Source: Candidatus Scalindua japonica (GTDB lineage Bacteria > Planctomycetota > Brocadiia > Brocadiales > Scalinduaceae). Taken from it: a DNA stretch of 64,000 nucleotides. Made by a program: the position numbers and the translations under genes. The notes beneath the pieces were generated by a model that did no database searches, had not been told where the DNA came from, and worked only from the letters and a program-made list of their open reading frames with translations. Numbering within the stretch: position 1 is the first letter of the stretch; every line of letters begins with the position of its first letter. Location of the stretch: contig NZ_BAOS01000010.1 of assembly GCF_002443295.1 (NCBI RefSeq), positions 124,001 through 188,000 on the forward strand, read 5' to 3'. Positions 25,498-34,482 of this stretch are shown one piece after another.

Positions 25498-28179
25498 CTA
25501 CTTAACATTCTTCTGTTTTCCAGCTTCTTCCGTATTATCATTAGTATGTACCAGCACATCAACAATTCTTTTGACGGAATCAGTAAATGGTTTGAACCCA
25601 ATCATTTTAGTAACTGGATTTGAGAGTGTTCCCGTAATTTGCACCTTTGTCAATTTTTTTCTGACACCACCAACTACAAAATCCATTAAATTACCAATAA
25701 AAGGTATCTGAGAAAAAGTCTCTCTGTTTAAACCTGCTACTACAGTCAAATCAATTGTACCGTCAAACTTCACCGTTCCAATACAACCCAACTCTATTGA
25801 GTCACTAAATATCTCCAACTCTTCAATATTTACGATTTTGTTTTTAACTGAATATTTTAAATCTGCTGTTTGAAATGACTCTTTTTTCGGTACGGACAGG
25901 TTCAAAATCTTTAGAATGCTCAACAAGACCGGTATTTCAGCAAGATGACCATCTCGTAATTTAGCGCTACCCTGGGCAGTAAAACTCATCAAGTTATTAT
26001 TTATACCCTCAAACTCAACACCTCCTTCACAAACCCCTGTCCACTCCTGTTGTTCTTTTACAAAACTTTCCATCAATTTTGGCAAGGATACTTTGTCAAA
26101 ATGGAATTCCCCTGAATACTCTCCTTCCGGCGAGGAAATATCTGCTTCGATCGCACCCTGTATGCTGCCTCCACAGTATGATCCATTTATTTTCCTGCTA
26201 GCCAGTTGCCCATCTACAATGCTTATCCTGCCATCTACATCAGATGCGATAAGAGGAAAATTGATAAGTCTAAATTTGCATCCCTTGGCATCAATGATAA
26301 TAGATTGTCTCTCCTTACCTTCCTTAATAATGATCTCATCGTCAAGAACGACACTTACCCATCCCTCAGGCTCAATCTTAAACCAATCTCTTTTAACTTG
26401 CTTAGTAAACTTATCCAGAAACTCTTGAGTCACCCTTAAGTCGAATACATTATATAATACTTTCTTGTCTTTGCTTCTGAGTATATATAAACCATCGCAG
26501 ACAGTACGGGCAAGTTGATCACCATTAATAATATAGCCTCGCATGTTTTTTAACTGAACATCATTTTTACTGACTACCACTCTACCAATAACATCAGTCA
26601 TTTTAATCGACAAATCAGCGTATTCAATTTCATTACCTTTACCATCAACGGTAATAATATACTCATCCTTACTACTATCTTCAAATCCCTTATAATCAAG
26701 CATAAAATCAACCTGACCCGTGGGTTTATATCTAAACCATATTGCTTCCCCTTTTTTTGGAATACTCTTAACCAGATTTTCTGTCATATCCAGATTCGGT
26801 ATTGAAACCGTAAATCTCTTCTCTTTACTTTTCAGATTTATAACTCCGTCGATCGTGGAATGATTAATCTTTGGCCCGTTTAAAAGATAACCACTCATAT
26901 TCTTGAGATAGATATTTTTACCGTCCATTTCCATTAATCCAATAATATTGGATAGATCGTAAGGAAGGAAGGGATTTTTCGCCTCAATCCCTTTGCATGA
27001 TGCTTTAACCGAATAATCTGATATAGAGTTGTCCTCATTACTTCTATAATTTATTGTTAAGTCAATATTGCCACTTGGATGATAATCGTTCCAAACCTTT
27101 TCTCCCACATCAGGCACCATTTTCAAAAGTGTTTCCGTAATATTAAAATCCGGTATGTTCAGTTTTATGTTTTTTCGCGCATTACCAGCATCAAAGAATG
27201 CATCAATTTCTCCATTAGTCTGTTGTCCCTCATTCTGAATGTCCCCTTTAATACTCCTTAAAAATACTCCTTCTCTTGAATATTCTAACTTACCGTTAAC
27301 GTGCTTTATATGAAACGGCCATTTAACGTATGTTGCCTCACCATCAATCATATCAAGTTCAAATAAGTAGTCCAGTTTCCTCTTGTCGTCCTTGTTATTA
27401 AAATTGAGAGTACAATCCATATCAAACTTCCCTAGAGGTGAATATTCATACCAGAACCTCTCTCCAATCACAGGTATTTTTTTCATAAGTTCCTCAGTCA
27501 TTATCTTGTCTTTAAACCGGGCCTCTAACCGTAGTTCAGGATTAGCAAGTTTTGTATCAATATTAAACTCCAGCCCCTTCCAGAATCCATCATTAACAGC
27601 ACCTCTAATGTTTATATTTCTTAATGAACCGCCAAGCTGCTGCCCAAAGAAATCGACGTTTTCTATATTTAAAACGCCATCCTTGAATACTGCCTTGTCA
27701 GTCACGTGAATATCAGCAGACTTGACAATAACCCCACCTCTTAAATGATCTGTTGGATACTTGATATTAGCGTGATCCAGATATGCTTTAACACCATGAA
27801 GAAATCTCCATATTGCACCCTTTTGTCTAAGTAGAAATAGCTCCGGAGAAACTATCATGATACTATTTATTAAAATCTCTCCTCTTAATAATGCCAATGG
27901 CTCATATCTGACAACAATCTTTTCGACTTCAATACGTAATTTTTCCGGTTCTTTCCCCTCATAATTAATACTATCTAAGGTGATTCCTTTGGTAAAGTCA
28001 AAATGCGCACTCTCAATGTTTAACTTACCACCAGTATAATCTTCTAACGCACTAGTTACCCTCGATTTAATTGCCTTATCTGAGGTAAGGGCTTTAAGTT
28101 TCACATATCCACCTACAAGGACACATCCGAAAACAGCTAATACAATAATTAATATCAGTAGAGCTTTAGACTTTACCAA
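25498..28179 (-). CDS. AsmA-like envelope protein with internal repeats
   Basis: This 893-residue protein has one N-terminal TM (LLILIIVLAVFGCVLVGGYV) and a long beta-rich part of the AsmA/YhdP type, a family now linked to phospholipid transport between membranes. AsmA features include NIESAHFDFTKGITLDSINY near the start and a C-terminal domain with DGTIDLTVVAGLN. About four diverged copies of a unit of 120-130 residues are visible. Their markers are MTEELMKKIPVIGERFW (near 226), TETLLKMVPDVGEKVWNDY (near 358), TENLVKSIPKKGEAIWFRY (near 477) and TQEFLDKFTKQVKRDWFKI (near 596). The start is TTG, supported by GGAG six bases upstream. Confidence 0.85.
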   Translation of the reverse strand: MVKSKALLILIIVLAVFGCVLVGGYVKLKALTSDKAIKSRVTSALEDYTGGKLNIESAHFDFTKGITLDSINYEGKEPEKLRIEVEKIVVRYEPLALLRGEILINSIMIVSPELFLLRQKGAIWRFLHGVKAYLDHANIKYPTDHLRGGVIVKSADIHVTDKAVFKDGVLNIENVDFFGQQLGGSLRNINIRGAVNDGFWKGLEFNIDTKLANPELRLEARFKDKIMTEELMKKIPVIGERFWYEYSPLGKFDMDCTLNFNNKDDKRKLDYLFELDMIDGEATYVKWPFHIKHVNGKLEYSREGVFLRSIKGDIQNEGQQTNGEIDAFFDAGNARKNIKLNIPDFNITETLLKMVPDVGEKVWNDYHPSGNIDLTINYRSNEDNSISDYSVKASCKGIEAKNPFLPYDLSNIIGLMEMDGKNIYLKNMSGYLLNGPKINHSTIDGVINLKSKEKRFTVSIPNLDMTENLVKSIPKKGEAIWFRYKPTGQVDFMLDYKGFEDSSKDEYIITVDGKGNEIEYADLSIKMTDVIGRVVVSKNDVQLKNMRGYIINGDQLARTVCDGLYILRSKDKKVLYNVFDLRVTQEFLDKFTKQVKRDWFKIEPEGWVSVVLDDEIIIKEGKERQSIIIDAKGCKFRLINFPLIASDVDGRISIVDGQLASRKINGSYCGGSIQGAIEADISSPEGEYSGEFHFDKVSLPKLMESFVKEQQEWTGVCEGGVEFEGINNNLMSFTAQGSAKLRDGHLAEIPVLLSILKILNLSVPKKESFQTADLKYSVKNKIVNIEELEIFSDSIELGCIGTVKFDGTIDLTVVAGLNRETFSQIPFIGNLMDFVVGGVRKKLTKVQITGTLSNPVTKMIGFKPFTDSVKRIVDVLVHTNDNTEEAGKQKNVK

Positions 28180-28664
28180 AAATCACTCCAATATATAAAT
28201 TCGTTAAATTCCTATAAAATAAAAAGATACATTCATTTAATACCTATTTCAAGTATAAATTAACTGTTAATTACAACATTATAGATTTTGCGGTTTGTTA
28301 GAAAGTGACAGGTTGGACATAACTAAAGAATGTTTGCAGTCATTCAAACGTTAAATATGTGATAATGGAATATTGATTTCGTCTAAACGTTGTAAGCTGT
28401 CATTCCAACAAATAGCACAAGTTGTATACCTTGCAATACAAGTCGAATTTTCCCAAATTGTACCGATGTAGTGAAACGTTGAACGTGTTCTGTGCTCTGT
28501 TCTTTAGCTTTACATCACTTCTGGGTATTATAATTGGCAAGGAGGCACAAATATCGTACCCCCGCTTGCAGGGTAACAGAAACCATTGAATCAGCAACAT
28601 TGACCACGGTGAACAGGTGAGTGAGGTTTAAGGAAGTTTTTGTTGTGATAGCGATTTAATCTTA
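28180..28664. other. Intergenic region upstream of the AsmA-like gene
   Basis: No gene, clear hairpin or element was recognised in these 485 bases. The open frame at 28400-28600 has no ribosome site or protein-like pattern. Confidence 0.5.
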
Positions 28665-28880
28665 CTAATCTTCAAAGAATATATCGTCTACCATTCTTGG
28701 ATTACATTGTTGGTAAAACTGCTGCATATTATCAGTAATTTCTGCATCTGATATTAGTCGCAAAAGCTTTTCCTGTTCTTCATGGAGAATTTCTGTAAAC
28801 GACTTTTCATATTTCTGAGTTATCTCCCCATCACAAATATCAGTGGTGAAGAAATGAGGAAAAATTCTATTTATTTTCAT
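28665..28880 (-). CDS. Small hypothetical protein (71 residues)
   Basis: I do not recognise this protein. It is soluble, acidic and mostly helical (EKSFTEILHEEQEKLLRLIS) with no signal or TM, and ends in DDIFFED. The start is convincing because AGGAGG lies 7 bases before the ATG. Its neighbours are a broken PilZ gene upstream and an intergenic region downstream. Confidence 0.6.
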   Translation of the reverse strand: MKINRIFPHFFTTDICDGEITQKYEKSFTEILHEEQEKLLRLISDAEITDNMQQFYQQCNPRMVDDIFFED

Positions 28881-28937
28881 GCTTTGACCTCCTATTGTCT
28901 GAGAAATAATGCTATTAAGATGCTTGAGATAAGACTC

Positions 28938-29309
28938 CTAAAGTGTGTGTTTACAATCCATTTCTACAACCTTGTTTATCGTTTCTCTATCATATTCATC
29001 AATTTGAGTAAAAATTATTACAATACCAAAAAAAGAGGTTTTGGATAATTTATAACACGAGCAACTACCCCATCACATTCTATTGAAGGTACGGTTGTTG
29101 AAAGTCCAATTTTTAAATTTAAAATTGTACCAACCTCCAAATTATTACTGAAATTTAAAAAAAACAGCTCTGGCTCCCAGGTTGTTTACGGCAACCATGT
29201 CCCAACCTGCAGGGATTGCACCCGGGTTTACGCCCGGTTTCATTCTAAACCTTACCATAAATGGCTTTTCAAACCTGATATATTTTCTTTGTTCTAAATA
29301 ATCATACAT
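28938..29309 (-). pseudogene. PilZ-domain c-di-GMP receptor, broken by two single-base frame changes
   Basis: In three successive frames the minus strand reads one PilZ protein of about 124 residues. The first part is MYDYLEQRKYIRFEKPFMVR, later GWDMVAVNNLGARAVF. The second is SNNLEVGTILNLKIGLS, later IECDGVVARV. The last is GIVIIFTQIDEYDRETINK. The RK..RFEKP basic box and WD..VNNL..A..F core fit PilZ proteins, which bind cyclic di-GMP. The first shift needs one base removed from an A8 run near 29160. The second needs one base added to an A7 run near 29030. The two shifts compensate each other. Both sit in homopolymers, so a sequencing error is possible. No single frame covers the domain. Confidence 0.7.
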
Positions 29310-29707
29310 ATAAATTTCCGGTAGTGTCAGGTAGGGTTTTGCCTACACATCTTCTTGTCATACCAGAGCACCTCTACCTGTTATCTATTGGACAGTACAT
29401 TAGATTCTCCGCAAATAGAACACACACGACAAACTGACGGAACAACATTAAGAAAACTCCAGAGCAATGAACGCTTCATTTATTATCGACACATTTACAA
29501 TAGTCTTTAACTAAATATTTCGAAATATCCATGAATTTTATCTATATTATTGACAAGATGGGATACACAGAGAATACAACACCAGAAATATTTATATGAT
29601 TTGTAAAAAACATCTATTTCAGGTGATTTTGTGGATGGGATTCTCGGTAAATAATTACTCGTTGTTTATTAAAGATAATAAAATTTTTTTATGAATCACA
29701 CTGGATA
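29310..29707. other. Intergenic region
   Basis: About 400 bases between the PilZ remnant and the low-complexity protein show no gene or recognisable element. Confidence 0.5.
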
Positions 29708-31321
29708 TCAGTCAGCTTTTTTTATTTTATCTCTTAAACGAGTGATATCGTCTTTAATTTTTGCGGTACGTTCATCTATATCATTTATGAACACATCAAT
29801 AATTCTCTTTACTTCTAACTCGTCAGAATTGGCACGCTCCAATTCCAATCCATTTCGTGTTATTAATAGTGAATCAATTACCAACTCTCGACTCTCTATT
29901 TGTGAATAGACAACCTGTTCTCTACCCTTTAACGTTTCTTCCTGCATCTGTTTTATGGATTCAGCTACCTTGTTGGTCTGTACAAGTGCATTTTTGGCAG
30001 ACCTTCTTTCGACAGATGCAAATATGAATATTATTACTGCAGCAGTCACTATGAAAATGGATATAACAATCCCGGTCTTTTTAGTACGATTTTGTTTATT
30101 TTTACAATAAACCGCCGTTGAAGCCTCATCATTTTCAATATTGGCTTCTACCAAAGAAATCACATGGCTGTCTGTTTGTGTGTCGTCTGCTTTCCCGGTA
30201 TGGTTTGTTAATGTTTCAGCACTTTCATCAACTTCATCCTCTACGCCACTCTCTTGCTGATCAGTCAGCATATCGTCTACTCCTTCAGGCGGACCATCAT
30301 CCTTAGTACCATCTTTTTTCTCTTTTGAATCCCAGCCAGCAACAGAGTTCTCAGCAACATATTCAGACACATCCTCTGATCTATCTATTAGTACGCCTTC
30401 TCCATCCTGACCAGAACTTTCTGCTGTATCAATGCCTTCCGTTCCAACTACAACACTCTTTTGTTCGCCTTCAGTCTGGACACTTTTAACTTCATTTGGA
30501 AAGCTTTCTGTTGTATATTGAGCAGCAACGGAGTCTTCAATAGTGGATTCAGACATGCCATCCACAGGAATGTCCTCTTGAGAGTCCTCCTTCCCCTGAC
30601 CTGTTCTCTCTGCCACTTTTGCAAGTCTTTCAGACTCTGCAGCCGCTTCGAGTATTGCATCAGTAATTTCTTCTGTCTGTGAGACATCCACTTCACCTAC
30701 TTCGATTTCCGTATCGGAACTTCTGGCATTCAACTCAGTTGGCTCATCAGTCTGGTCATCCGATCGTATATCATCTAGCTTCTCTTTTGTACTTTCAGTT
30801 GTCCCTGGACCTTCAACTATAGATCCATGTACCTCACCCGAATGCTCGTCTGTTTGAGTACCTCCTGGTTTTTCAATAGGATTCAAATTTGCGTCGGGAT
30901 CTACAGTAGCCTCCCCTATCATGCTGTCGGATTTTTCTTCAGCCTGTAAACCTTCAATTTCAGTAGTTTCGAGAATTGCCTCTGTTGCCCCACCTGTCTG
31001 GTCGTCTTTGTGTAAATGTTCCACCTTCTCTGAGGAAATCTCAGTATCGGACTTTCCAGCATTTACCTTGTTTAAATTATCTGCCGGTTTATCGGTTTGA
31101 GTTTTATCTATTTGTGCCAAATACTTTTCAGTGTCAGAAGATGTTTCTATTTCAGGTTCTGTTATTGGCTTTGGTCTGGGCTTTGGTCTTGATTTTGGTT
31201 TGGGTTTATCGTCTGTTAGTTTTCGTGTTGTTGATTCCTTTGAGGCTGACTTTACCGTACCCTTAGATCTTGTCTTTTTTTTAACCTCTTTTTCTTCTTT
31301 ATTACTCTTTTGTTTTGCCAT
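29708..31321 (-). CDS. Low-complexity acidic membrane-anchored protein with C-terminal coiled coil
   Basis: I do not recognise this 537-residue protein. The first 60 residues are very basic with a Lys/Pro/Arg-rich stretch (KPKPKSRPKPRPKPITEPE). Residues about 60-400 are a Glu/Asp/Ser/Thr-rich disordered region made of degenerate motifs such as SDTEISSEKVEH and SDTEIEVGEVD, with TQTDE-like units repeated throughout. A single TM follows near 410-433 (GIVISIFIVTAAVIIFIFA), then about 100 residues of predicted coiled coil (ESIKQMQEETLKGREQVVY onward). There is no signal peptide. The basic end could contact nucleic acid or membrane. This is speculation. Confidence 0.7.
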   Translation of the reverse strand: MAKQKSNKEEKEVKKKTRSKGTVKSASKESTTRKLTDDKPKPKSRPKPRPKPITEPEIETSSDTEKYLAQIDKTQTDKPADNLNKVNAGKSDTEISSEKVEHLHKDDQTGGATEAILETTEIEGLQAEEKSDSMIGEATVDPDANLNPIEKPGGTQTDEHSGEVHGSIVEGPGTTESTKEKLDDIRSDDQTDEPTELNARSSDTEIEVGEVDVSQTEEITDAILEAAAESERLAKVAERTGQGKEDSQEDIPVDGMSESTIEDSVAAQYTTESFPNEVKSVQTEGEQKSVVVGTEGIDTAESSGQDGEGVLIDRSEDVSEYVAENSVAGWDSKEKKDGTKDDGPPEGVDDMLTDQQESGVEDEVDESAETLTNHTGKADDTQTDSHVISLVEANIENDEASTAVYCKNKQNRTKKTGIVISIFIVTAAVIIFIFASVERRSAKNALVQTNKVAESIKQMQEETLKGREQVVYSQIESRELVIDSLLITRNGLELERANSDELEVKRIIDVFINDIDERTAKIKDDITRLRDKIKKAD

Positions 31322-31450
31322 CAGGATTCCAACATGACTTATACATTAAATAGTAATAACTAGAAATCTTATCCTTTATCATTATCTTGTCAATCAATTT
31401 ATAAAGAATGTTTGATAGTAAATCTGGTATACTACATTCTCTGTTTTCAC

Positions 31451-31478
31451 TTGACTTCAATAAACTTGCAGTTATATT
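31451..31478 (+). promoter_or_regulatory. Candidate sigma-70 promoter
   Basis: TTGACT at 31451-31456 and TATATT at 31473-31478, with 16-base spacing, lie about 110 bases upstream of the broken heme-binding-type gene. Confidence 0.35.
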
Positions 31479-31585
31479 ATTCCGATCCATTCCAATGGTA
31501 TAAAAAGTATTAAGTAACTATCTACTTATTTATCTACTTATTAGCAATTAGACCAACAATGAATTTAAAAAGGAGATAAGGCTTT

Positions 31586-31990
31586 ATGAAGAAACGCAAG
31601 TCAATCTATACTATTCCAGTATTTATGCTGGTTACTGTGGTAATTTCACTTCAATCTTTCGCGGACGGTTTACCTCAATATCCGAAAATAAAGGAAGCCC
31701 TGAAGAGTATTGTTGGAGAAGAGAATGGGGGATTTGGCCTTAATATGTGGGCAACGGTAGTTGACAGGGACGGGGTTGTAGAAACTGTAGTGTTCTCCGG
31801 TAATGACAGAGGTGATCAATAGCCAGGGAGTCGTATAATTTCAGCACAAAAGGCACATACGGCTAATGCTTTCAGCCTGCCCGGGCTTGCATTATCTACC
31901 GCCAAACTTTTTTAAATTACTCAACCGATGGGTAGCTTATTTGGCTTACAACATAGTAATCCCGTTAGTACAGAAGTCGCTTGTCGTGGA
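31586..31990 (+). pseudogene. GlcG/HbpS-type protein gene with two in-frame stops
   Basis: The start is intact: AAAAGGAGAT before the ATG and a signal peptide (IPVFMLVTVVISLQSFA). It is followed by family sequence ATVVDRDGVVETVVFSG and NDRGDQ. A TAG at 31820-31822 stands where the family usually has Trp (GDQWPGSR). The same frame continues PGSRIISAQKAHTANAFSLP, meets TAA at 31913-31915, and continues ITQPMGSLFGLQHSNPVSTE before homology fades near 31990. The lost 3' part abuts the convergent dehydrogenase gene. Such proteins bind heme or related ligands. The product here would be a 78-residue fragment. Confidence 0.75.
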
Positions 31991-32053
31991 TCATCAAAAA
32001 ACAAAAGAGTTATGCTTATCCATTTTTCTTATATGGCCTGCAATCTCTCAGGA

Positions 32054-33205
32054 TTAAAAATCTACAACCCCACCGCTGAAGCAGCTTTCGAAAATCCTTT
32101 TTATCTCTTCCAGAGTTGGTTGCCGCGGATTAGTGCCGGTACAAGGATCTTCCATGGCGTTCTGCGTTATGGCATCCAATTTTTCTTTCCAAACCTCAGG
32201 ATCGACACCATACTCTTTGAAATTACTCTTAATACCCACGCTCTGCCTTAGATTCTCTATCTCCTTGGCAAAATCCTCGGCAGTTTCCTTTCCCAGAGCT
32301 TGGGCCAACAAGCGGTATTTGTCAGTGCTGCGGCTATTAAACCGAATCACGTTTGGCATAAGGATGGCATTAGCACAACCATGGGGAACACTGAACATGC
32401 CACCAATCTGGTGTGCCATTGAGTGGATAATACCTAAAATAGCGTTGGAAAATGCCATCCCGCCCAAACAGGAAGCATCGTGCATGGCCTGACGGGCCTC
32501 AAGGTTATTTCCGTCCTTAAAAGCCCGGGGAAGGTAATCGAAAACGATGCGAACAGAATCTATGGAAAGAGCGTCTGTGTAAGGTGATGCCAGGTCGGCA
32601 ACAAAGGCTTCAACATCGTGGGATAACGCATCCATCCCTGTATTAGCGGTGATATTGGGGGGCATGCTTTGGCAAAGATTTCCGTCTACTATAGCAATAT
32701 CGGGGCAGATCTCATAGGAAACTAAGGGGTATTTGGTCCCTTTACTACGGTCAGTGATGACCGAAACGCCGGTCGCCTCGGTACCTGTCCCACTGGTGGA
32801 TGGGATAGCAACAAAGTGGGCCTTGTTGCGCAGTGGTTTTATCGTAAATGGACGAACAATCTCTTCGAAAGTTACTTCAGGGTATTCATAAAATACCCAC
32901 ATGGCCTTAGCTGCATCGATGGCAGAACACCCACCCAGACCAATAATAAGATCAGGTTTCTCATGTTTGAGAAATTCCGCCCCTTTCATCACGGTTTCAA
33001 CGGAAGGGTCAGGCTCTACCCCTTCAAAAACAGTCGAGGTAATACCGGTTTCCTTCAAAAGGTTGATAGTTTTATCGAGAAACCCGGAGCTCTTTATTGA
33101 ACCACCGCCTATAACGATAACGGCTTTATTGCCTTCTACCTCTTTCAGGTTCTCCAAAGACCCAAGCCCATGATATATTTTCCTTGGAACGATAAATGAT
33201 GACAT
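32054..33205 (-). CDS. Iron-dependent alcohol dehydrogenase
   Basis: This 383-residue cytoplasmic enzyme of the Fe-ADH family interconverts an alcohol and an aldehyde or ketone with NAD(P). Family signatures are VFEGVEPDPSVETV, the nucleotide-binding GLGGCSAIDAAKAM, PSTSGTGTEAT, and metal ligands in TGMDALSHDVEAF and in IIHSMAHQIGGMFSVPHG (the HxxxH...H set). Length is normal. AAAGGAG precedes the ATG. It stands alone between decayed genes. The substrate is unknown, and methanol or ethanol dehydrogenases are the nearest models. Confidence 0.92.
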   Translation of the reverse strand: MSSFIVPRKIYHGLGSLENLKEVEGNKAVIVIGGGSIKSSGFLDKTINLLKETGITSTVFEGVEPDPSVETVMKGAEFLKHEKPDLIIGLGGCSAIDAAKAMWVFYEYPEVTFEEIVRPFTIKPLRNKAHFVAIPSTSGTGTEATGVSVITDRSKGTKYPLVSYEICPDIAIVDGNLCQSMPPNITANTGMDALSHDVEAFVADLASPYTDALSIDSVRIVFDYLPRAFKDGNNLEARQAMHDASCLGGMAFSNAILGIIHSMAHQIGGMFSVPHGCANAILMPNVIRFNSRSTDKYRLLAQALGKETAEDFAKEIENLRQSVGIKSNFKEYGVDPEVWKEKLDAITQNAMEDPCTGTNPRQPTLEEIKRIFESCFSGGVVDF

Positions 33206-33731
33206 AAATTTTTCTCCTTTATAGATTTTAGTGCAAGGCCAGAAACACTGTGAGTCACTTAATTAATTCGTTATGTTAAGCCGTTAGTCTCACACCGTCG
33301 TATATACGTATAGCAACCAAGCATTTTGGAATAGAGGATCAACAAACGGATTTATTATATAGCTTAAATTTGCTTTTTGTCAAGAAAAGTATAGGGGAAC
33401 TAAACCACTGTGCACTTAAAGCGCATAGGTTTATACTAGCATGCTGATACAATAAACCTATATTAAAATATGTATCAGCTTAAAGCCCGACAATGCCATT
33501 CTTACAGATACCATTCGGACAGAAAACCAGAGGTTACAATAACATATAATATACAGTTGCTCAATAAAGTAGTATAGGTATAAATACTATGGTATACTCA
33601 TTCCGATGAAGAACGCCAAGACAAACCCTAATACGGCAAGGGTGTGTTATTATACTTCCCTACAGTATGAACTTGAAGTTTCTAAAGAACAGACGCATAA
33701 ACTTCATTCTGGAGAGGGGTGAAGCTATATA
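33206..33731. other. Intergenic region between dehydrogenase and transposase remnant
   Basis: No gene was recognised in these 526 bases. The interleaved inverted repeats at 33425-33479 are listed separately. Confidence 0.5.
33425..33479. ncRNA. Candidate H-type pseudoknot
   Basis: ATAGGTTTAT at 33425-33434 pairs perfectly with ATAAACCTAT at 33452-33461. GCTGATACA at 33443-33451 pairs perfectly with TGTATCAGC at 33471-33479. The arms interleave, giving a 10-bp and a 9-bp stem with loops of 8, 0 and 9 bases. That is an H-type pseudoknot with stacked stems, or two alternative hairpins. The symmetry exists on both strands, so the transcribed direction is unknown. Confidence 0.4.
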
Positions 33732-34395
33732 TTGAACCACATACTAGTAATTAAACATTATCAGTGTACTATAAATGCTACGCATATTTTATGCGAGCCG
33801 AGAGCAGCTTGGGTCTTACTAGAGTATGAAACGGCATGGCCGTGGTTTCATAGATTGCGAACCGTTATGATATGCCTTGGATGTGATCGCATTTCTGGAA
33901 CCGTAGAAGTTGATGAAGTCTACATTGGAGGCAGTTGAAAAGGTAAAAGAGAACGATGAGCAGATGGAACGCCTTTGGTTCTCTTCGCCACTGAAAAAAA
34001 AGATAAGCATATTGGTCATATCCGCCTTTTTCGTGTACCGGATGCCTCGGCTATGAGCTTGGTTCCATCCGTTGAAAAAAGGTAGAGCACGGAAGTAGAA
34101 TCTGTACAGATGGCTGGATTTCTTATGATGGATTGACATCTAAAGGTTATAAACATAATATTGTTAGAAAACCTAATGATGTTGAAAGAAATTTGTTGAC
34201 ATTGGCGCATAGAGCAATTTCACCCTTGAAAAGGTTGTTATCTGGTACTCATCAAGGAGACGTACATCAATCACCTTTAGATTACTATTTGGACGAATTG
34301 GCATTTCGTTATATTCGTAAAACTTCTAGGTCAAGAGGCAAATTGTTTTATTGTCTAGTTCAGTAAGCTGTGGACGTCGCGCCTGTAAATGATTC
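33732..34395 (+). mobile_element. IS1595 (ISXO2-like) transposase remnant
   Basis: The first frame reads YETAWPWFHRLRTVMI and SGTVEVDEVYIGG, the DDE-type core of IS1595 transposases, then hits a stop at 33936. The same frame continues with RLFRVPDASAMSLVPS between further stops. A frame change near 34095 restores GSRICTDGWISYDGLTSKGY, later SPLKRLLSGTHQGDVHQS, DYYLDELAFRYIRKTSRSRG and LFYCLVQ, a TAA, then AVDVAPV. The zinc-ribbon N-terminus is mostly missing. No terminal inverted repeats were found. It is clearly dead. Confidence 0.82.
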
Positions 34396-34482
34396 CGAAA
34401 TAAAAGGTGAACACTAAATATAGTGCCAACTTCGATCAACCGAATCGCTATAAAATCAAATTCAGAGAAGGTAGATATCTTT

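Noticed and set aside
28400-28600. 66-codon minus-strand frame
   Set aside because: It has no ribosome site and random-looking composition. The neighbouring 28665-28880 gene has a far better start.
31820-31822. Recoding of TAG as an amino acid (pyrrolysine-like), also considered for the speD stop
   Set aside because: The second stop in the same frame is TAA, and other genes such as tex end at ordinary stops. Simple decay here and CTG initiation at speE explain the data with fewer assumptions.
31928-32251. 107-codon open frame antisense to the dehydrogenase
   Set aside because: Its first 25 codons are the tail of the broken heme-binding-type gene. The rest is the reverse strand of a real gene.
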